Below, in pieces: positions 1 to 4,984 of a stretch of DNA of 8,911 nucleotides (position 1 is its first letter; the number at the start of each line of letters is the position of its first letter). The DNA lies in assembly GCA_029256665.1 (NCBI GenBank), contig JAQSXN010000114.1:1-8911 (forward strand). Direction: 5' to 3'. A program made the position numbers and the translations under genes. Origin of the DNA: Paenibacillus sp. (GTDB taxonomy: Bacteria; Bacillota; Bacilli; Paenibacillales; Paenibacillaceae). The notes beneath the pieces were generated by a model. That model searched no databases. It had not been told where the DNA came from and worked only from the letters and a program-made list of their open reading frames with translations.

Positions 1-122
1 ACTCGACATCGAATATGGAATGCAGCCGAACCTTCCGTTTCTCACGTAGCTCTGCTACGCTCCGATACTCAGTTTCTAGCTGCCTCCCATCTTCTCGGTT
101 CTGATAACCGAACTTTTTGAAC
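1..122. repeat. Probable intergenic repeat element, left end cut by the window
   Basis: This stretch has no convincing reading frame and is rich in small inverted repeats: a 6-bp stem at 45-50/54-59 (CGTAGC-TCT-GCTACG) and a 6-bp stem at 95-100/106-111 (TCGGTT-CTGAT-AACCGA). Its right end reads, on the minus strand, GTTCAAAAAGTTCGG (108-122). Twelve of those bases (TCAAAAAGTTCG) recur at 2196-2207, at the start of the inverted repeat in front of the AraC gene. This suggests a dispersed intergenic repeat rather than a gene end. From memory only, sequences of this kind recur in Paenibacillus genomes; that cannot be tested here. The outer end would lie left of base 1. Confidence 0.45.
95..118 (+). 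terminator. Weak intrinsic-terminator-like hairpin, rightward
   Basis: A 6-bp stem with a 5-base loop (TCGGTT-CTGAT-AACCGA, 95-111) is followed by AC and five T. It could end transcription entering from the left, but the stem is short and only moderately GC-rich. It also lies inside the putative repeat element, so it may simply be part of that repeat. It is in the wrong orientation to terminate the leftward operon that ends at 161. Confidence 0.3.
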
Positions 123-147
123 TATGATTTGAATTACAATCAATTCT

Positions 148-164
148 GTAACGTAATCCGTTAC
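148..164 (-). other. Small hairpin over the stop codon of the binding-protein gene
   Basis: GTAACG-TAATC-CGTTAC is a perfect 6-bp stem with a 5-base loop that includes the TAA stop of the leftward gene. No run of U follows in the leftward transcript, so I do not call it a rho-independent terminator. It could protect the 3' end of the message or be chance. Confidence 0.25.
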
Positions 165-1450
165 TCCATGCCGAAGTAGAAATACAGATCGTCCAGCATC
201 AGCTTCGCCGCCATGGCGCCGCCGGACAGATTCCATGTCACGGAGTTGACTTTGTAATACTTATTGTTTTTGACGGCTTTCAGGTTTTTCCACAGCGCGT
301 GGCTGGTCCAGCCCTTCTGATGCTGCAGCACGGCTCCGTCGCCGTCCCAATCCGTCGTGAAATCGAAGATGTAATCGCCATCGAGGAGCGACATTTGCTC
401 GTAGGAGGCTACATTAATAATCGTGCTGCCCGTTGCCTTCTGTTGCTTAGGCGTAGCGAATCCGAGTTCTTGGAAGATTTTATAAGCGAAACCTTCGTTA
501 TATGCCCGCGCGCTTCCGTTCGGATTGATGCGGATAATGGAGACGGCTTTGCCTTTTACGCTTGCCGGAGTCTTGCGCTTAAAGTCAGCTACTTTTTTGT
601 CCCAATCCGCCAGGAATGCCGTTGCTTTTTCCTCCTTGTTCACGACGCGGGACATGATGTTTAAGTTATCCTGCCAATCGGCGAGGTCCGGCGTTACGAC
701 CGTCGGCGCGATCTTGCTGAGCTGGGCATAAATTTTCTCGTGGCGCCATTCGGTCGCGATGATGACGTCCGGCTTCAGCGCGGCGATCGCTTCCACGTTC
801 GGCTGCGTCTCGTCGCCTAATGTCTTCGTTCCGATCAAGCTAGGACGAATATATTCGTAGAACGGCTGCTGGATGTACGACTCGACGGCGCCGACAGGCT
901 TGACGCCAAGCGTTACAGCGATATCCACACCGCCGTTGAACAGGACGACGACGCGCTTAGGCACCTTCGTCAGCGTGGCGGTTCCCCAAGCGTGCTTGAA
1001 CGAACGCTTCGTCTCCAGCGCGGCCGTGGACGTGCCGCTGTTCCAGTTCACCCATACGCCAAGCGATTCGCCTACGAATCTCAGCGGCACGAACAACGTG
1101 CCGTTAACGTTCAGCGGTGCCGCATCCAACGTGGACGCGCTGCCGTTAATGCGAGCGGTCTTGCTGCCTTGCGTCAGCTCGACGGTTTGGCTGCCCTTCT
1201 TGATCGTCGCTTTCTTGAGCTTCGCGTCATAGCCGACCGTGCCGCCAAGCGCTTCCGCGATCGCGCGGTAAGGGACGAGCGTTCTGCCGTTCACGATTCT
1301 CGGCTTGGCCGAATAGCTTTGCGCCTTCCCGTCGATCGTTACGGTAATCGACGCGGCGGCGGCCGAAGCCGTCGCCGGAACAAAGGATATCGCCACAACC
1401 AGGCTAAGCATAAGCAGCAGCCATTGTTTCGATTTTGCATTCATGATCAA
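161..1450 (-). CDS. Secreted stalk-domain / siderophore-type periplasmic binding protein fusion
   Basis: Last gene of a leftward operon, 429 residues. Residues 1 to about 31 form a signal peptide (K6/K8, hydrophobic LLLMLSLVVAISFV, Ala-x-Ala site near ATASA). There is no lipobox and no cysteine anywhere, so the protein is probably secreted or wall-associated, not lipid-anchored. Residues about 35-148 resemble the copper amine oxidase N-terminal 'stalk' domain (R.VNGRTLVPYRAIAEALGG, then LNVNGTLFVPLRFVGESLG). Residues about 150-429 resemble the FecB/FhuD-type ferric-siderophore binding fold: PKRVVVLFNGGVDIAVTLGV, NVEAIAALKPDVII, and a closing WNLSGGAMAAKLMLDDL. The predicted role is capture of a ferric chelate outside the membrane; the ligand is not determined. 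The upstream Fur box supports an iron role. TTG at 1450 has AAGGA 8 bases upstream; ATG at 1444 is a possible alternative. The gene follows the lipoprotein after 30 bases. Confidence 0.85.
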   Translation of the reverse strand: MIMNAKSKQWLLLMLSLVVAISFVPATASAAAASITVTIDGKAQSYSAKPRIVNGRTLVPYRAIAEALGGTVGYDAKLKKATIKKGSQTVELTQGSKTARINGSASTLDAAPLNVNGTLFVPLRFVGESLGVWVNWNSGTSTAALETKRSFKHAWGTATLTKVPKRVVVLFNGGVDIAVTLGVKPVGAVESYIQQPFYEYIRPSLIGTKTLGDETQPNVEAIAALKPDVIIATEWRHEKIYAQLSKIAPTVVTPDLADWQDNLNIMSRVVNKEEKATAFLADWDKKVADFKRKTPASVKGKAVSIIRINPNGSARAYNEGFAYKIFQELGFATPKQQKATGSTIINVASYEQMSLLDGDYIFDFTTDWDGDGAVLQHQKGWTSHALWKNLKAVKNNKYYKVNSVTWNLSGGAMAAKLMLDDLYFYFGME

Positions 1451-1480
1451 TTCACCATTCCTTATCTCTTTATTGTCGTG

Positions 1481-1987
1481 CTAATACCCCATGGCCTGCT
1501 TCAAATCCCTTAAGCCTTGGTACAGCGAATAATCCAGATCGATTAGGAGCGTCGCGTCCCATTCCTTCGCTTGGACGGCAGTCAGCAGCTTCGATAGATC
1601 GCCCTGAATCTGCTCGTATCGCTCCGGCTGTTGTCCCTTCGCCTCCTCGGCAATTGCTAACCACGTTGACGCCATGCGATCCGCCAGCGCGGTCGCCGTA
1701 TCCTTGTCGCCCGCTTCCACCGCGGACTTCAACGACTTAACGTCGTCCGACAATTGCTCGATTCCGCCCTGCGAGCCTTGCACGTCTGCCGGCGACACCC
1801 CTTCGAACGGATTGGAAGCAGGCGATTCAGTCCCCTGCTCGGCGGCGGCGCTGCTCTCCGGTACGGCGGCTCCATCGGTGCCGGCTGTTCCGCACCCCGT
1901 CAATCCCGAGATGACAAGCGCGGCGGCAAGCGTCAGAAACCCTTTGGCGGCGTACGGACGGAAGTAACGATGTGACTTTGTATGCAT
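1481..1987 (-). CDS. Small lipoprotein of unknown function, first gene of a Fur-box operon
   Basis: 168 residues from the ATG at 1987. The N-terminus is basic, followed by a hydrophobic core (FLTLAAALVISG) and a clear lipobox, LTGC, with Cys32 as the predicted lipidation site, so it should be anchored outside the cytoplasmic membrane. A Ser/Ala/Glu-rich linker runs to about residue 60; the rest looks wholly alpha-helical (GDKDTATALADRMASTWLAIAEEAK, then PERYEQIQGDLSKLLTAVQ). I do not recognise the family firmly. The W..I......P..Y..I...L spacing recalls helical extracytoplasmic domains such as those attached to FTR1-type iron permeases, or DUF4363-like proteins; this is a weak impression. GGGAGG lies 14 bases before the ATG, which is long. 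A TTG at 2014 keeps the frame open, but the GGGAGG would then be inside the gene. Fur box and neighbours suggest a part in iron or siderophore handling. Confidence 0.75.
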   Translation of the reverse strand: MHTKSHRYFRPYAAKGFLTLAAALVISGLTGCGTAGTDGAAVPESSAAAEQGTESPASNPFEGVSPADVQGSQGGIEQLSDDVKSLKSAVEAGDKDTATALADRMASTWLAIAEEAKGQQPERYEQIQGDLSKLLTAVQAKEWDATLLIDLDYSLYQGLRDLKQAMGY

Positions 1988-2014
1988 GACCGCTAACGCA
2001 CCCTCCCGAATCAA

Positions 2015-2029
2015 TGAGAATCATTTTCA
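2015..2029. promoter_or_regulatory. Fur box in front of the lipoprotein operon
   Basis: TGAGAATCATTTTCA matches the 7-1-7 Fur consensus TGATAATnATTATCA at 12 of the 14 specified positions (the central base is free). It lies 27 bases upstream of the lipoprotein ATG and about 6 bases downstream of a TACAAT -10-like hexamer, that is, at the expected transcription start. Iron-loaded Fur bound here would block leftward transcription. Confidence 0.75.
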
Positions 2030-2035
2030 TTGCTA

Positions 2036-2064
2036 ATTGTACAAGTGGATTCACTTGTTGGGTA
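2036..2064 (-). promoter_or_regulatory. Candidate activator-dependent promoter of the lipoprotein operon
   Basis: Read leftward, a TACAAT -10 hexamer (2041-2036) matches TATAAT at five of six positions. The hexamer 17 bases upstream is TACCCA (2064-2059), a poor -35. A good -10 with a poor -35 is typical of promoters that need an activator, here plausibly the divergent AraC protein. The start would fall near 2029, at the Fur box. Confidence 0.4.
2041..2058. promoter_or_regulatory. Perfect 7-4-7 inverted repeat, possible operator
   Basis: ACAAGTG-GATT-CACTTGT is a perfect dyad. It almost exactly fills the spacer of the candidate leftward promoter. Its position suggests a protein-binding site rather than an RNA hairpin, since it would lie upstream of the inferred start. 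AraC-family proteins usually prefer direct repeats, so the binder may be another factor. Confidence 0.4.
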
Positions 2065-2154
2065 TACACGATATTGTCTTGTTTATATGGACAAATTTCG
2101 CAAAAAACGGAAATCCGTCATTGCCCGCGGCCGATTTTACTGGTAAACTCTTGT

Positions 2155-2169
2155 TGATAATGATTATCA
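2155..2169. promoter_or_regulatory. Perfect Fur box in front of the AraC-type regulator
   Basis: TGATAAT-G-ATTATCA is a perfect 7-1-7 palindrome identical to the core Fur consensus of Bacillus. It ends 79 bases before the regulator's TTG start and contains a GATAAT hexamer (2156-2161) that could serve as a -10. Repression of the regulator gene by iron-loaded Fur is the natural reading. Confidence 0.85.
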
Positions 2170-2195
2170 CTATTGAAATGCAATAATGTGCGGGA

Positions 2196-2223
2196 TCAAA
2201 AAGTTCGTTTAGCGACTTTTTGA
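2196..2223. repeat. Miniature inverted repeat in the regulator leader
   Basis: TCAAAAAGT (2196-2204) and ACTTTTTGA (2215-2223) are perfect 9-bp inverted arms around a 10-base loop. The first arm with the next three bases (TCAAAAAGTTCG) is identical to the minus-strand end of the repeat at the left window edge (109-120). The right arm ends 10 bases before the AAAGGAG ribosome-binding site of the AraC gene. In RNA it would form an A/U-rich stem in the 5' leader, or the DNA may be the residue of a larger repeat. Confidence 0.6.
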
Positions 2224-2233
2224 ACAACCTCTC

Positions 2234-2240
2234 AAAGGAG
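2234..2240 (+). promoter_or_regulatory. Ribosome-binding site fixing the TTG start of the AraC gene
   Basis: AAAGGAG lies 8 bases before TTG at 2249. This near-ideal site and spacing decide for the unusual TTG start; no in-frame ATG is suitably placed. Confidence 0.8.
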
Positions 2241-2248
2241 CGCGTCGC

Positions 2249-3922
2249 TTGAGCCCGAATGCCACCTCAATCTATTACGCTTATTATCCGCTTCATATAG
2301 GATCGCATCGCTTCAGGGAAGGCAGGCGTTCCGAAGTTCCCGCTCGCGGCACGGACGCGCTAGCATGGATTCAGGAAGGTTCCGGCATCGTTTGTTTCGG
2401 CAGCCTGTCCTCCCGGCCCATTAGCGAAGGAGACTTCTTCTATTTGCCGGAAGGCGGCGCATGCGCCGAGCTGATGCCCGACTCCGCAGAAGGATTAAGC
2501 GTTATCCTCGTCCATTTCCAGTCCGCTCTTGTGAATGGCGAAAGCGCTGCTTCCGTTCCGGAGGGAACTTCGTTGCCGCAGCCCTTGTTCATTCCGGGCG
2601 CCGTCCATCATGCTCCTGCCCCGCAGACCGGCTCGCTGCTGCGCCAGCTCGGCCAAGCGCTCGAGGAACGGGGGGAACTTGCTTCGCTGCGCCGGCAGCT
2701 TGCGCTTGGCGAGCTGATCCTGCATCTCCAAGCCTACCGGAAAGTTGCGTCGGCTCCCGCGCACGATCCGCTCCAGCTCACGATCGATTATATGGAACAG
2801 CGCATCGGCAAGCCCGTGCAAATCGGCGATTTGCCGGATCTGGCCGGCATGACGCCAAGCTCTTACAGCAGGGCGTTCAAGAAGCTGACCGGCATGTCGC
2901 CGGGCGCTTATCTTACCGGTCTCCGCATGCTGCGCGCCAAGGAGCTTATGGCAAGCGGCAACGCCGCGCTGCGGGATGTCGCCACCAGCGTCGGTTACCA
3001 GGACGAGCTTTACTTCAGCCGCGTGTTCAAAAAAACGGAGGGCGTGTCTCCCTCCGTGTTCATGAAGCGCCGCGACCGGCGGATCGCGATCGTCAGCAGC
3101 CTGCAGCTGCAGGACCATCTGCTCGCGCTTGGCATATTGCCGATCGCCGCTCCGAGCTTCCCAAGCTACTTCAAGACGGCGTCCGGCTTCCCTTCGTTCC
3201 TTCAAGAGAGACTTAGCGGCACGATTCCGCTCAACGCGGAGCGGCCGATCCGTTCCGAGGACGTCATGAGGCATTCGCCGGATCTCGTCCTTCGCACGAG
3301 ACTAAACCATGATCTGGGAGACAAGCACTGGGGAGAAGACGGCAATGCCGATTTGATCGACGAATCCGTCACGTGGGAGCAATATTTCCGGGAGATCGCC
3401 GCCCGCGTCGACCGCAAGACGGAGGCGGAGCGCGTCATTCGCAGAATGGCGCAGCAGGAGCAAGAAACCAGACGCAAGCTGGCCGAGGCGGCCGCCGCGG
3501 GCAAATGGGCCATCGTTCGCTTGCTCCCCGGAAAGTGCCGTCTGTACGGTTCGAGCGATCACGCGTTTACGGAGCTCTTCTATCAGCGTCTGCGGTTCAA
3601 GCCCGAGAAAGGTCTCGATTTCGGCGCTTATCGCACCGTAACGCCGCGCGAGCTGCTGCAGCTCGACCCCGAGCAGCTGCTTATCCTGTGGACGGACGAA
3701 TCCGTTTACCACGCGTTCGCGTCCGATCCCGTATGGCAGCGGCTTCGCGCGGTTCGGGAAAGCCGCGTCTATTATCCCGACAGCAGAGAGTGGGACGCCT
3801 GGGGACCGATCGGGCGGGCGCATACGCTTAAGGAAATGGTCAAATATTTTGGCAGGCTGCAGCGGGGGGTTAGCGGGAGGGAGCAAGCCCGACAGGGAAA
3901 GGAGGGCCGGCAGGCATTGTGA
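2249..3922 (+). CDS. AraC-family regulator with C-terminal siderophore-binding domain (Btr-like)
   Basis: 557 residues. Residues about 15-110 look like a cupin-type N-terminal AraC domain. Residues about 173-275 hold the paired helix-turn-helix region (IGDLPDLAGMTPSSYSRAFKKLTGMSP, then LRDVATSVGYQDELYFSRVFKKTEGVSP). Residues about 277-530 resemble a FecB-type binding protein (RRIAIVSSLQLQDHLLALGI, RSEDVMRHSPDLVLRT), followed by a basic Gly/Arg-rich tail. B. subtilis Btr has this layout: it binds ferric bacillibactin in the cytoplasm and activates the uptake operon. The same role for the divergent lipoprotein/binding-protein operon is inferred. Length is similar to Btr. TTG at 2249 is chosen because AAAGGAG (2234-2240) sits 8 bases upstream and the nearby ATG is out of frame. 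The Fur box at 2155-2169 implies iron repression. Confidence 0.88.
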   Translation: MSPNATSIYYAYYPLHIGSHRFREGRRSEVPARGTDALAWIQEGSGIVCFGSLSSRPISEGDFFYLPEGGACAELMPDSAEGLSVILVHFQSALVNGESAASVPEGTSLPQPLFIPGAVHHAPAPQTGSLLRQLGQALEERGELASLRRQLALGELILHLQAYRKVASAPAHDPLQLTIDYMEQRIGKPVQIGDLPDLAGMTPSSYSRAFKKLTGMSPGAYLTGLRMLRAKELMASGNAALRDVATSVGYQDELYFSRVFKKTEGVSPSVFMKRRDRRIAIVSSLQLQDHLLALGILPIAAPSFPSYFKTASGFPSFLQERLSGTIPLNAERPIRSEDVMRHSPDLVLRTRLNHDLGDKHWGEDGNADLIDESVTWEQYFREIAARVDRKTEAERVIRRMAQQEQETRRKLAEAAAAGKWAIVRLLPGKCRLYGSSDHAFTELFYQRLRFKPEKGLDFGAYRTVTPRELLQLDPEQLLILWTDESVYHAFASDPVWQRLRAVRESRVYYPDSREWDAWGPIGRAHTLKEMVKYFGRLQRGVSGREQARQGKEGRQAL

Positions 3923-3940
3923 TCTAAGCCATAACCTGCC
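3909..3940. other. Inverted repeat across the convergent gene ends
   Basis: GGCAGG (3909-3914) and CCTGCC (3935-3940) could pair around a 20-base loop spanning both stop codons of the convergent AraC and LysR genes. There is no T run on either strand, so a bidirectional terminator is only a weak possibility. Confidence 0.25.
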
Positions 3941-4811
3941 TAATATATTCGATAAAACCTCGTACCTGGGCGGATAACTGCTCTTCGTTGCGATATACGA
4001 GGCAAATGTATCGTTTGTTCTTGTAATCCGGGAGATCCTTGACGACCAAATCGCCGTTATCCACCTCCCGTTGCGCGCTGCGGATCGGCAACAAGCCGAG
4101 ACCGATATTGCGTTTAACGGATTCTTTGATCGTTTCGATCGCCCCGAGCTCCATCACTTGCCCCCAGGCAAGACCGGTCTCCGCGGCCCATTCGTCCGAC
4201 AATGTTCTGGAGGTTGAACCGACCTCGTGCAGCAGAAAAGTCTCGCCGGACAGATCCGCTGTGCCGATCTCTTGTTTCGCGGACAGCGGATGCTCGGGCG
4301 ACAGAAACAGCTTCAGTTCGTCCGGCATAAGCGGCAGCACCGTAAGCCCTTCATGCGACGTATGTCCCAGCGAGACGATGCCCGCATCCACTTCGTAATT
4401 ACGCAGCATGGACAACACTGTCTCCGCTTGCTTCACGGTAAGCGTCAAGTTCAGCCTATCGTGAAGCTTGCGATAATTCGCGATATGAAACGGCAGAACG
4501 TAGGTGGCCGGCGTATAGCTGGCGCCGATCCGCAGCCGGCCCTCTTCCCGATCACGGTATGCGGCCATCGCCCCCCTCGCCTCTTCCATCAAGTAGACGA
4601 TTCGCTTCGCGTACGGAAGCAGCTCCGCGGACGCCTCGTTGGGCTGCAGGCTCCGGGAGAGCTTGCGGAACAGCTCCTGCCCCAGCTCCTCTTCCAGCTT
4701 CCGGAGATGAAAGCTGACCGTCGGCTGCCGGAGTCCCAGCCTGTCCGCCGCTTCCGCCAGCGTGCGCCCTCCGCACATCTCGATGAACACTTTTAATTGC
4801 TGCACGTTCAT
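3924..4811 (-). CDS. LysR-family transcriptional regulator
   Basis: 295 residues, normal for the family. Residues 1-60 form the winged helix-turn-helix (MNVQQLKVFIEMCGGRTLAEAADRL..RQPTVSFHLRKLEEELGQELFRK). Residues about 90-295 form the type-2 binding-protein-like effector domain (GRLRIGASYTPATYVLP, then IETIKESVKRNIGLGLLP). Overall it recalls the CysL/CbbR-like branch, but the effector cannot be read from sequence. It is divergent from the ABC importer operon at 4985 and is most simply its regulator, probably binding the imported solute or a product of it. GGAGGG lies 8 bases before the ATG. The promoter at 4844-4872 contains a perfect palindrome, which suggests autoregulation. Its stop codon is one base from the stop of the convergent AraC gene. 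Confidence 0.9.
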   Translation of the reverse strand: MNVQQLKVFIEMCGGRTLAEAADRLGLRQPTVSFHLRKLEEELGQELFRKLSRSLQPNEASAELLPYAKRIVYLMEEARGAMAAYRDREEGRLRIGASYTPATYVLPFHIANYRKLHDRLNLTLTVKQAETVLSMLRNYEVDAGIVSLGHTSHEGLTVLPLMPDELKLFLSPEHPLSAKQEIGTADLSGETFLLHEVGSTSRTLSDEWAAETGLAWGQVMELGAIETIKESVKRNIGLGLLPIRSAQREVDNGDLVVKDLPDYKNKRYICLVYRNEEQLSAQVRGFIEYIRQVMA

Positions 4812-4843
4812 GCGCGTTTCCCTCCATCCTTGTCATCGGTATT

Positions 4844-4872
4844 AATATAGATAACATCTATATAAATATCAA
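4844..4872 (-). promoter_or_regulatory. Sigma-A-type promoter of the LysR gene
   Basis: Read leftward, TTGATA (4872-4867) and TATATT (4849-4844) are separated by exactly 17 bases. Each hexamer matches the sigma-A consensus at five of six positions. Transcription would start near 4837, giving a leader of about 26 bases before the ATG. Confidence 0.65.
4845..4863. promoter_or_regulatory. LysR-type operator palindrome
   Basis: ATATAGAT-AAC-ATCTATAT is a perfect 8-3-8 dyad and includes the T-N11-A motif (T4848, A4860) expected for LysR-family sites. It overlaps the -10 and spacer of the LysR promoter and faces the divergent importer operon. It is the best candidate for the recognition site of the LysR protein. 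Confidence 0.65.
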
Positions 4873-4910
4873 TACATATCGACTTTATTTAACAAAAACT
4901 CGACATACCG

Positions 4911-4940
4911 TTAATGCCCGTCTTACATATCGGCTGTAAT
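4911..4940 (+). promoter_or_regulatory. Candidate weak promoter of the ABC importer operon
   Basis: TTAATG (4911-4916) and TGTAAT (4935-4940) are separated by 18 bases. The -10 is good (five of six) and the -35 poor (three of six), consistent with dependence on the LysR activator. The start would be near 4947, about 38 bases before the first gene. Other hexamer pairs are possible. Confidence 0.3.
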
Positions 4941-4984
4941 GTTAGTTGTGCAAGCCAATTAGAAGATGGAGGGACTCAATAGAC

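Noticed and set aside
992..1513. Plus-strand open frame of 173 codons over the binding-protein gene
   Set aside because: Arg-rich, no ribosome-binding site, no recognisable domain; lies antisense to a well-supported gene and reflects high GC.
1988..2014. Upstream TTG start for the lipoprotein (2014)
   Set aside because: It would place the GGGAGG ribosome-binding site inside the gene and the start next to the Fur box; the ATG at 1987 gives a standard lipoprotein signal peptide.
2074..2094. TTGTC-N11-GACAA dyad upstream of the lipoprotein promoter
   Set aside because: Arms of 5 bp with a long spacer; it could be an AraC half-site pair, but nothing distinguishes it from chance.
2107..2118. Short dyad ACGGA-AA-TCCGT in the divergent spacer
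   Set aside because: Only 5-bp arms; expected by chance at this length and not aligned with a promoter element.
2495..3274. Minus-strand open frame of 259 codons over the AraC gene
   Set aside because: His/Arg/Gln-rich composition typical of an antisense shadow, while the plus strand shows clear AraC and binding-protein motifs.
4227..4796. Plus-strand open frame of 189 codons over the LysR gene
   Set aside because: Gln/Arg-rich shadow; the minus strand has the LysR helix-turn-helix, a ribosome-binding site and a promoter.
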